The translations under genes and the position numbers were made by a program. 64,000 bases of DNA from Parablautia muri (lineage in GTDB: Bacteria > Bacillota > Clostridia > Lachnospirales > Lachnospiraceae). Location of the stretch: NCBI RefSeq assembly GCF_009917485.1, contig NZ_QZDT01000020.1, positions 1 through 64,000 of the forward strand, written 5' to 3'. The notes beneath the pieces were generated by a model. The model searched no databases. It saw only the letters and a list, made by a program, of their open reading frames with translations, and was not told the DNA's origin. Below, piece by piece: positions 1 to 6,928 of the stretch (position 1 is its first letter; each line of letters opens with the position of its first letter).

Positions 1-92
1 TGCTATTTTATTGCCAGTTTTTATTGAATTTTCAAGGTGCATAGGCACTTATTCAAGTGCGAAGTTTGAGTTAATAAATATAAAATTATAGT

Positions 93-121
93 TTGTTCTG
101 CGCTATAACCTATGCTATACT
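93..121 (+). promoter_or_regulatory. Probable sigma-A promoter of the first operon
   Basis: TTGTTC at 93-98 and TATACT at 116-121 with a 17-base spacer lie about 110 bases before the first gene. The leader downstream contains a possible hairpin, ATAAGCC at 131-138 pairing with GGCTTAT near 156-162. Seen by eye only; no start site is known. Confidence 0.5.
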
Positions 122-227
122 TCCATATATCATAAGCCTCCATGATTTCTTGGGCCGGCTTATTGAATAAACCTGCAAAGGCGCAAAGAGATTCCGGCGC
201 CTAATGTGTATTAAGGAGGAAAAAGAA

Positions 228-761
228 ATGGGATTATTTTCAAAAAAAACAACGGAGTTAGCCTATGACGCCGCAGAATGTCAAAGAAAAAAAGATATAA
301 TGCGCCAAATGTGGAATGAGGCGGTTGAGGATGGAGACAGCTACGAAATTCTCCATGCCACCCAAACCACCTCCAAATTCGAGAGAGGCTTTATCTTTGA
401 CAGCAACACAACCACCTACTATCACTATATCGTGGGATACCGCAAAAGCGATGGCAAAGTCGGCATGGTGCAGGTAGACCGGGACTTGACCCAGCATACC
501 GAACCATTTTTTGTGGATATAAGCGCCGTAGTTGGCGTGAGCTATTACGCTAAACTACAGCAGGCGTGGCTCCTTTACCGTAAAGGTTATGATTCTTACG
601 GCGAGCAGTTTAATATCAATGATACGGGCAGCAAAACAGTAGCCGGTATTGCAAATATGGTCCAAAACGAAGAACGCGAGAAATTCTTAGACTTTTTAGA
701 GGAACTGCGCGCCCGGCTGGAAAAAGAAGGACATAAACAGGAGAAGTGGAAAAGAGTATGA
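228..761 (+). CDS. Unrecognised soluble protein of 177 residues
   Basis: I do not recognise this family. The start at 228 is chosen because AAGGAGG at 213-219 sits 8 bases before it; an in-frame ATG at 204 lies upstream of that site and would be too early. The product opens MGLFSKKTTELAYD, has no signal peptide or membrane segment, and ends in a charged helical stretch (about residues 145-177, rich in Glu, Arg and Lys). The middle has aromatic, strand-like sequence (YYHYIVGYRKSDGKVG). Its stop overlaps the next start as ATGA, so the two genes are translationally coupled and probably act together, possibly with this one as the cytosolic partner of the membrane protein. That functional link is inference. 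Confidence 0.7.
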   Translation: MGLFSKKTTELAYDAAECQRKKDIMRQMWNEAVEDGDSYEILHATQTTSKFERGFIFDSNTTTYYHYIVGYRKSDGKVGMVQVDRDLTQHTEPFFVDISAVVGVSYYAKLQQAWLLYRKGYDSYGEQFNINDTGSKTVAGIANMVQNEEREKFLDFLEELRARLEKEGHKQEKWKRV

Positions 762-1453
762 TAGGACGATTATGCCGAAGTGTATCCGGATTTTCCATAT
801 CCATTTTATTTTTTGGTTGTATCCTTTTTGGCGTGTTGATCAAAGAAGGGGACTTTCCGTATCTTTTCATGCCCTCTCATGATTATGACGATGTGCTGGA
901 ACAGGGCTTAAAATGCGGCCAGCACATAAAAGGAGACTTGTTTTACAGCCTTGGGAGCTTTGCCTCTAAAGAAAGCTATACCCAATATGAAAATTCCAGA
1001 ACGGCAGCTAAAACCAACGGTTATTACTATCTGATTCCTGTAGGCGATGGAGGAATGGCGGCGGTTTATATCCATAAAGATGATTTGGATGTTATGGAGA
1101 AACTGACCGAGGAAACCTATGCCTATTTGGAAGGAGGCAGCCTCCCACAGACAAAAGTGCATTTTGAAGGGGTGGCGGTAAAAATGGAAAAAAACCTGAA
1201 AGGCTTGGAAAATGCCTTTCGGGAAGAACTGGAATCCATCGGATACACCAAAAGCGATATAGAAAAAATCCTTGCCTCCTCCGGCGGAGAATGTCTTGTT
1301 CTCTACGGCCCGGCGAATATGTCCATCATGTATATTATGCTTGCCATCGCATTTATTATGGTTTTGGTTGGAATCCTCCTGATTCTGCGTAATTATAAAG
1401 AGGAAGCCGCATATGATAAGATGAATGCCAGCCATGCAGTAAAATACAAATAA
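758..1453 (+). CDS. Unrecognised bitopic membrane protein, 231 residues
   Basis: The ATG at 758 overlaps the previous stop in an ATGA junction, with AGGAG at 739-743 upstream; a GTG at 746 is nearly touching that site and is less likely. There is a hydrophobic segment near the N-terminus (SISILFFGCILFGVLI) and a second at about residues 185-210 (IMYIMLAIAFIMVLVGILLI) followed by a short charged tail. The 150-residue stretch between them is polar and probably lies outside the membrane. It contains no motif I can name. It is coupled to the gene before it, and degV follows 17 bases downstream, so the three may share one transcript. Confidence 0.7.
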   Translation: MIGRLCRSVSGFSISILFFGCILFGVLIKEGDFPYLFMPSHDYDDVLEQGLKCGQHIKGDLFYSLGSFASKESYTQYENSRTAAKTNGYYYLIPVGDGGMAAVYIHKDDLDVMEKLTEETYAYLEGGSLPQTKVHFEGVAVKMEKNLKGLENAFREELESIGYTKSDIEKILASSGGECLVLYGPANMSIMYIMLAIAFIMVLVGILLILRNYKEEAAYDKMNASHAVKYK

Positions 1454-1470
1454 AAGAAAAGGAGAAAACG

Positions 1471-2316
1471 ATGCATATCCAAATCATCACCGATTCATCA
1501 TCAGATATTACAAAAGTAACCCGCAGCGACCTTACCGTCCTCCCCATGAAAATCACTTTTGATGAGGAAGAATACCTTGACGGAGTAAACTTATCCCACA
1601 AAGAATTTTATGAAAAATTAGTTGAATGCGATACTCTGCCCACCACAAGCCAAATCCCGCCTTACGAGTTCGAAGAAGCCATAAGAAAAGTGACGGCCTC
1701 AGGTGATGTGGCTATCATCATCACTTTGTCCGGCAAGTTGTCCGGCACCTACCAGAGCGCATGTATTGCCGCTAAGGAATTTGAAGGCAGGGCATTTGTG
1801 GTGGACAGTGAAAATGCAACCGTAGGGGAAAGAGCGTTGGTTGAGTATGCCCTGCAGCTGAAAGACGCCGGTATGGCGCCCCGGGCTATCGTGGAAAAGC
1901 TTGAGGCGGATAAAAAGAAAATCAGGCTCATTGCCCTTCTGGATACTTTAGAATATTTGAAAAAGGGCGGCCGCATCTCTAAAACCGTAGCTTTTGCCGG
2001 TAATGTCCTGTCCATCAAACCGGTTGTAGGGGTTGTGGACGGCGAAGTTGTCATGCTTGGCAAAGCAAGAGGCTCTAAGCAGGGCAACAACCTGCTTGCC
2101 CAGCATATCAAAACCTCCGGCGGCATTGATTTTCAAAAGCCTTATTTCCTGGGCTATACCGGTTTAAGCGATACCCTGATGCAAAAATATATTATCGACA
2201 GCGAAGCTTTATGGAAAGAGCACGTGGAGAGCCTTCCTGTGTCCACTGTGGGCGGCACCATCGGAACCCATGTAGGACCTGGCGGTATTGCGGTTGCATT
2301 TTTCACTCTTTCCTGA
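1471..2316 (+). CDS. DegV family fatty-acid-binding protein
   Basis: The product is 281 residues, normal for the DegV (FakB) family, which binds one fatty acid and presents it to the FakA kinase for phospholipid synthesis. The N-terminal ITDSSSDI motif, the THGPGAVA-like THVGPGGIAV near the C-terminus, the central TSQIPPYEFEE and the LLDTLEYLKKGGRIS stretch are all typical. A ribosome site (AAGGAGAAA) lies before the ATG. The lipid specificity cannot be read from sequence, and there is no fakA gene nearby. It is preceded by the unknown membrane gene at a 17-base gap. Confidence 0.9.
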   Translation: MHIQIITDSSSDITKVTRSDLTVLPMKITFDEEEYLDGVNLSHKEFYEKLVECDTLPTTSQIPPYEFEEAIRKVTASGDVAIIITLSGKLSGTYQSACIAAKEFEGRAFVVDSENATVGERALVEYALQLKDAGMAPRAIVEKLEADKKKIRLIALLDTLEYLKKGGRISKTVAFAGNVLSIKPVVGVVDGEVVMLGKARGSKQGNNLLAQHIKTSGGIDFQKPYFLGYTGLSDTLMQKYIIDSEALWKEHVESLPVSTVGGTIGTHVGPGGIAVAFFTLS

Positions 2317-2424
2317 TGCAATCCGGCAATCAGATTTACATATGCGCGGCAAGTTCAGCCTTCGGCTTCACTGCTACCTTGCCATACCATTATGCATTTT
2401 CATACCATTATGACGCATTTTCAT

Positions 2425-2453
2425 TTGACAAATCCGGCTGATAATGATATTAT
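2425..2453 (+). promoter_or_regulatory. Promoter of the mntP riboswitch transcript
   Basis: A near-consensus sigma-A promoter: TTGACA at 2425-2430, 17-base spacer, TATTAT at 2448-2453. Transcription would begin around 2460, just before the riboswitch aptamer. Confidence 0.8.
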
Positions 2454-2459
2454 GAGACT

Positions 2460-2632
2460 CATTAAACCCATGAGGGAGTAGCAAGCGTATTGCGCAGCAA
2501 GTCAACATACTGGCTATTTAGCCTGGCTTGCTTTAAATTGCGAGACTCATGTATAACGATAATGCTATACATGTTGTCCGTATATTGAGAAACGATGCCC
2601 AAGTATAGCGTTATTGTTGTACTTGGGTTTTT
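2460..2632 (+). promoter_or_regulatory. yybP-ykoY manganese riboswitch with expression platform
   Basis: The aptamer shows the family signatures: GGGAGTAGC at 2474-2482, GTCAACATACTGG at 2501-2513 and GCGAGACTCATG at 2540-2551. The P1 stem pairs CATGAG (2469-2474) with CTCATG (2546-2551). Downstream, 2555-2570 can pair without interruption with 2603-2618 (16 pairs, two of them G-U), which would break the terminator at 2598-2627. This family senses Mn2+ and usually turns on Mn exporters, which fits the mntP gene that follows. Confidence 0.9.
2598..2632 (+). terminator. Riboswitch-controlled intrinsic terminator before mntP
   Basis: CCCAAGTA at 2598-2605 pairs with TACTTGGG at 2620-2627, followed by TTTTT. 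Its 5' arm and loop (2603-2618) are the bases that pair with 2555-2570 in the alternative antiterminator. Confidence 0.85.
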
Positions 2633-2658
2633 GCATTGTAAGATACAGGAGGTATAAA

Positions 2659-3243
2659 ATGGAACCAAATTTATTATTTTTCTTTAACAGCATTCTGCTG
2701 GGCATTGGACTTGCTATGGACGCCTTTTCGGTATCACTTGCAAACGGTTTACATGAGACGGAAATGAAACCTGAGAAGATGTGCGCAATCGCCGGCACAT
2801 TTGCCCTTTTCCAGGCGTTCATGCCAATGTTCGGCTGGATGTGTGTTCACACAATTGTCCAATATTTGAAAACATTCGAGCAATTTATCCCTTGGATTGC
2901 TTTTATATTGCTCCTTTTTATTGGCATCAAAATGTTATTAGAAGGTATTCAAAATAGTGATTCGGAACTTCCAAAGCCCGGAGTCGGATTTTTCTCCCTT
3001 ATTGTGCAGGGTATCGCCACCTCCATAGACGCACTGTCCGTTGGCTTTACCATCGCGGATTATAACTTTTATATGGCAGGCGCCAGCGCGCTCATCATTG
3101 CGGCCGTAACATTTCTGGTTTGTATGACAGGCCTTGTAATCGGGAAAAAATTTGGCACAAAGCTCTCAGGCAAGGCAACGCTTTTAGGCGGCGCCATATT
3201 AATTGTAATCGGATTGGAAATCTTTATTACCGGCATATTCTAA
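2659..3243 (+). CDS. mntP: Manganese efflux pump MntP
   Basis: MntP exports Mn2+ across the cytoplasmic membrane. The 194-residue product has six predicted membrane segments and the duplicated motif expected of the family: GLAMDAFSVSLANG near residue 20 and ATSIDALSVGFTIAD near residue 120, each with the conserved Asp. The start at 2659 follows AGGAGG with 8 bases spacing; an upstream ATG at 2614 lies inside the terminator hairpin and is rejected. The gene is a single unit behind a Mn riboswitch with transcriptional readout, so it should be expressed only when Mn2+ is high. Confidence 0.95.
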   Translation: MEPNLLFFFNSILLGIGLAMDAFSVSLANGLHETEMKPEKMCAIAGTFALFQAFMPMFGWMCVHTIVQYLKTFEQFIPWIAFILLLFIGIKMLLEGIQNSDSELPKPGVGFFSLIVQGIATSIDALSVGFTIADYNFYMAGASALIIAAVTFLVCMTGLVIGKKFGTKLSGKATLLGGAILIVIGLEIFITGIF

Positions 3244-3265
3244 AGGAAAATCACCCTCCATCCAA

Positions 3266-3295
3266 TTGACAGATTAAGGATTTACATTGTAAAAT
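3266..3295 (+). promoter_or_regulatory. Probable promoter of the hybrid sensor kinase gene
   Basis: TTGACA at 3266-3271, 18-base spacer, TAAAAT at 3290-3295. The predicted leader of about 165 bases carries the hairpin repeat at 3367-3402 and a second hairpin (TATCCCG pairing with CGGGGTA, about 3412-3438) just before the ribosome site. Confidence 0.55.
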
Positions 3296-3366
3296 ATATA
3301 GGTATATTAAGGTTTTTATTTTCTTTTACTTTCTATAGAAACAACGGATAAAAAGTTTTACAACTG

Positions 3367-3402
3367 TCCGTGCGGGCACGTCTGGCTTATCTCGCTGCCC
3401 GC
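3367..3402 (+). repeat. Leader hairpin repeat, copy 1
   Basis: A 36-base element beginning TCCGTGCGGGCACGTCTG and ending GCTGCCCGC. GCGGGCA pairs with TGCCCGC across an 18-base loop. A close relative lies at 24736-24770 in the asnA leader. It has no U-tract, so it is not a simple terminator. Confidence 0.65.
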
Positions 3403-3466
3403 TCAAAACAAATATCCCGCCATATGCAACGGGGTATCAATCTTGCCATAAAGGGAGGAAACAGAA

Positions 3467-6400
3467 ATGTACCGTTGCCACGTTCATTTCTATTTAACAG
3501 GCCGCCAGCGTAATCTGTTTGACCTTATCAAGGGAATACCTTCTCTTGAGAATTTTATCCACTATTTTTCAGAAAGTGACGAACCCGACAAAGAATGTGC
3601 CGCCAGGGCAGATGTTATTTTGGTTCATTTACAAGGGTTGGATGTAAAGCATGCGCTGCAAACGCTTATCAGCAGCAAGCGCAAAGAGGCTAAACTAATT
3701 TTACTTGCAGACAGGGAGCAGTTTCCGCTTTTTTCAGACTATCTGACCGAAATTGACGATATATGGACGCTGCCCATGTCGGAATCTGAGGTCAGTTTTC
3801 GGTTTTTAAGATGGCAGCAGTCTTATAAACTAAGTAAAGATTTCTGGCAGACCAGCCAATTTTTAGAATCCACTATCAACAGTGTTCCAAACCTTGTCTG
3901 GTACAAAACCAAAACAGGTATACACGAGAAAGTAAACGACAGCTTTTGTAAAACCGTCAGCAAAACCAAGGAACAGGTACAGGGACGCGGCCATGCTTAC
4001 ATATGGAACGTTGAACAGGACGACCCTGCCTGCATTGAATCCGAAAACATGGTCATGAGCCTTAGAAAGACCTGTGTATCTGAGGAGATTATTCAAACCG
4101 GGGAAGGTAAACGATTGCTTACCACCTACAAATCACCATTGTACGATCTTGACGGCACCGTTATGGGCACCGTTGGCGTGGCCATTGACATAACACAGGA
4201 ACGCGCTTACGAGCAGGAAATTATCAAAAAGAACCATACCCTGGAAACTCTTTTCACAACACTGGACTGTGGCATCATGTGTCATTCTGTGGACGGTTCC
4301 CACATCATAAGCATCAACAGGGCCGCCCTCAAGATCTTAGGTTTTGAATCCCAGGAGGCTCTGCAGGAAGCCGGGTTTGACCTGGTTGCAGCCTCTGTGC
4401 TGGACGAAGACAGAGACGCATTGCGCGCTTCTATCCTATCCTTGAAAAAAGCAGATGACAATGTCAGTGTAGAATACCGCGTACAGCATACCGATGGTGA
4501 AATACTGCATATCATGGGCAATGTTAAACTGATAGAAGAACACGGCGAACTGTTTTATCAGCGATTTCTTTTAGATTGTACCGCTCAAAAGCTTCAGGAG
4601 CGAAGGGACCGTCTTGAACAGGAACAGCGGCAGGCGGAATTGGTTCGGGCGCTCAGCATTGATTATAATCTTGTCTGCTTTTTCAATCTTGAAAACGGTA
4701 TGGGAAACATCCTTCGGCTTGAAGATTGCGAACAACATGTATTAAGTTCCATTTTTTCCGGCGAAATCACCCTGAATGAAAGCATAGAGCGCTACATACA
4801 AACCTGTGTTCATCCCGATGACCGCAATATGATCCGAAATGCATTATCCCTCGATCAGCTCAGAACAGATTTACTTGAAAAGAAAACGTACTACATCAAT
4901 TACCGTACATTCTGCGAAAACACATTAAAATATTTCCAGATAAAATTAGTTCTTGTAGGCAAGGATACCAAAAACTATGGCGCTGTTTTAGGCTTTAGGA
5001 GTGTGGATGAAGAAACACGGCGGGAACTGGAAAAGAAAAGTCTGCTTGAAGATGCTCTTATGCAGGCGAACCGGGCTAGCAAAGCCAAAAGCACCTTCCT
5101 TTCCAATATGTCCCATGATATCCGTACGCCTATGAACGCCATTGTCGGTTTTACGGCACTTGCCATCACTCATATTGAACAAAAGGAACTGGTGGAAGAA
5201 TATCTTAAGAAGATTATGACTTCTGGGAACCATTTAATCAGCCTGATTAATGATATTCTGGATATGAGTCGTATCGAAAGCGGCAAGCTGCATCTGGATG
5301 AACAACTATGCAGCCTGCCTGACATTTTGCATGGACTACGCAATATTGTACAGGCGGACGTTTATGCCAAACAGCTTGATCTGTACATGGATGCGGTGGA
5401 TATTCTGGATGAAGAAATCTATTGCGACAGGCTTCGGCTGAATCAGGTTCTTTTGAATCTACTTGGTAATTCAATCAAATATACCAGTGCGGGCGGCACA
5501 GTCAGCATCCGGGTGATAGAAAAAACCAATGCCCAGGCAGGCTATGGAACCTACGAATTTCATATCAAAGACACGGGCATTGGAATGAGCAAAGAATTTG
5601 TGGAGCATATTTTTGAACCATTTGAAAGAGAAAGGAACTCCACAATCAGCGGCATCCAGGGAACCGGTCTTGGAATGGCAATCACCAAAAACATTGTAGA
5701 TATGATGAATGGAACCATCAACGTGAAAAGCGAACAGGGTATAGGGACAGAATTTATTCTCTGTCTTACCTTCCGCTTATATTCCGGAACAAAGGAGCCT
5801 CTTATCATACCGGAATTGAAGGATTGCAGGGCTCTTGTGGTGGATGATGATTTCAACACCTGCGACAGTGTAACCTACATGCTCCAGCAAATAGGTATGC
5901 GTGCGGAATGGACCTTATCAGGCAAGGAAGCCGTACTGCGCACCCGTCAGTCCCTTATGCGCAATGACAATTATTGTGTTTATATCATTGATTGGCGCCT
6001 GCCTGATATGAATGGGGTTGAAGTTGCGCGAAGTATCCGAAGAGAAACCGGTGAAAATGTACCCATTATTGTTTTAACCGCATATGACTGGGCGGACATA
6101 GAGGATGAGGCAACCGAAGCCGGCGTCACAGCTTTTTGCAGCAAGCCCTTGTTTATGTCGGACTTAAGAAGATGCCTGAATTCCATCGTAAATGCAGACG
6201 AAATCGAGCGAAACAAAGCCGCTTCCGAGCTCACTGCCCATTACACAGGCCGTATTTTATTGGCCGAGGATAATGAACTAAATCAGGAAATTGCCACTGC
6301 AATTTTAAACGAGGCAGGATTTTCCGTTGAGATAGCAAGCAACGGAGAAATAGCCGTAGATATGCTGAAGAATTCTGAACCGGACTACTATCAGCTTATT

Positions 6401-6622
6401 CTGATGGACGTCCAAATGCCTGTTATGAACGGCTATGAGGCAACCAGGGCTATCCGCGCGCTGAAGGATTGTGAACAATCATCCATTCCAATCATTGCCA
6501 TGACTGCCAATGCCTTTTTAGAAGATAAGCAGGAAGCTTTAAGCGCCGGTATGAACGGGCATATTGCCAAACCTATCGACATAAAAGTTTTATTCCAAAC
6601 TTTGGATAAAATATTATCTTAG
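3467..6622 (+). CDS. Hybrid sensor histidine kinase with PAS domains and two receivers
   Basis: This 1051-residue protein has no membrane segment and is probably cytosolic. The first 110 residues look like a degenerate receiver-type fold. PAS-like domains follow at about 125-250 and 257-375, and a third less clear one at 390-525. The HisKA domain holds SHDIRTPMNAI with the phospho-acceptor His near 550; the ATPase domain shows LLNLLGNSIKYT, DTGIGMS and GTGLGMAI. Two receiver domains end the protein, with phospho-acceptor Asp near 842 (IIDWRLPDMNG) and 981 (LMDVQMPVMNG). GGGAGG precedes the ATG. No partner regulator with a DNA-binding domain is nearby, so the output is unknown. The architecture is common in Lachnospiraceae. 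Confidence 0.93.
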   Translation: MYRCHVHFYLTGRQRNLFDLIKGIPSLENFIHYFSESDEPDKECAARADVILVHLQGLDVKHALQTLISSKRKEAKLILLADREQFPLFSDYLTEIDDIWTLPMSESEVSFRFLRWQQSYKLSKDFWQTSQFLESTINSVPNLVWYKTKTGIHEKVNDSFCKTVSKTKEQVQGRGHAYIWNVEQDDPACIESENMVMSLRKTCVSEEIIQTGEGKRLLTTYKSPLYDLDGTVMGTVGVAIDITQERAYEQEIIKKNHTLETLFTTLDCGIMCHSVDGSHIISINRAALKILGFESQEALQEAGFDLVAASVLDEDRDALRASILSLKKADDNVSVEYRVQHTDGEILHIMGNVKLIEEHGELFYQRFLLDCTAQKLQERRDRLEQEQRQAELVRALSIDYNLVCFFNLENGMGNILRLEDCEQHVLSSIFSGEITLNESIERYIQTCVHPDDRNMIRNALSLDQLRTDLLEKKTYYINYRTFCENTLKYFQIKLVLVGKDTKNYGAVLGFRSVDEETRRELEKKSLLEDALMQANRASKAKSTFLSNMSHDIRTPMNAIVGFTALAITHIEQKELVEEYLKKIMTSGNHLISLINDILDMSRIESGKLHLDEQLCSLPDILHGLRNIVQADVYAKQLDLYMDAVDILDEEIYCDRLRLNQVLLNLLGNSIKYTSAGGTVSIRVIEKTNAQAGYGTYEFHIKDTGIGMSKEFVEHIFEPFERERNSTISGIQGTGLGMAITKNIVDMMNGTINVKSEQGIGTEFILCLTFRLYSGTKEPLIIPELKDCRALVVDDDFNTCDSVTYMLQQIGMRAEWTLSGKEAVLRTRQSLMRNDNYCVYIIDWRLPDMNGVEVARSIRRETGENVPIIVLTAYDWADIEDEATEAGVTAFCSKPLFMSDLRRCLNSIVNADEIERNKAASELTAHYTGRILLAEDNELNQEIATAILNEAGFSVEIASNGEIAVDMLKNSEPDYYQLILMDVQMPVMNGYEATRAIRALKDCEQSSIPIIAMTANAFLEDKQEALSAGMNGHIAKPIDIKVLFQTLDKILS

Positions 6623-6625
6623 TTT

Positions 6626-6659
6626 ACAGGCTGGCTTTTCGCCAGCCTGTTTTATTCTT
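6626..6659 (+). terminator. Intrinsic terminator after the sensor kinase
   Basis: A perfect 10-base stem, ACAGGCTGGC (6626-6635) and GCCAGCCTGT (6641-6650), with a 5-base loop and a T-rich tail (TTTATTCTTTT). It starts three bases after the kinase stop codon and abuts the end of the convergent minus-strand gene. Confidence 0.9.
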
Positions 6660-6894
6660 TTGTACCCTTCATCCTTTCTCTGAGCCTCCATTCCTTTTCC
6701 GGATCTATCACCTCCGGAGCGTCCTTAAGCAAATCGCAGGTCTCCTTACTCCCACATGCTCCATCTAAACAGGCACAAGACATATGCGTTTTTTTATAAA
6801 GATTATCCTGCTCCCCTTTTCTATAGGCCACCGGATACAAACCTGTGTAGTGAATTTCTTTACAAAATCCCTGAACATATAAATACTTTTCCAA
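6652..6894 (-). CDS. Small Cys-rich protein downstream of polC, unrecognised
   Basis: An 80-residue reading frame beginning at a TTG (complement of 6892-6894) with AAGGA about 8 bases upstream; no ATG is available before a stop in the same frame. It opens 35 bases after polC, so it is likely the last gene of that operon. Four cysteines cluster near residues 40-53 in CACLDGACGSKETC, suggesting a bound metal or disulfides; the rest is charged and helical (KEWRLRERMKG). I do not recognise the family. The uncommon start codon keeps confidence moderate. Confidence 0.5.
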   Translation of the reverse strand: MEKYLYVQGFCKEIHYTGLYPVAYRKGEQDNLYKKTHMSCACLDGACGSKETCDLLKDAPEVIDPEKEWRLRERMKGTKE

Positions 6895-6928
6895 ACCTTT
6901 ATCCTTCTCTCATTTTACATATAAACTT

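Noticed and set aside
45-60. GCACTT-ATTC-AAGTGC hairpin at the left edge
   Set aside because: Short, with no T-tract; it could belong to a gene outside the window, but nothing supports a terminator.
2347-2390. Possible terminator after degV (GGCAAG pairing with CTTGCC)
   Set aside because: The stem is short with a long loop and lacks a U-tract.
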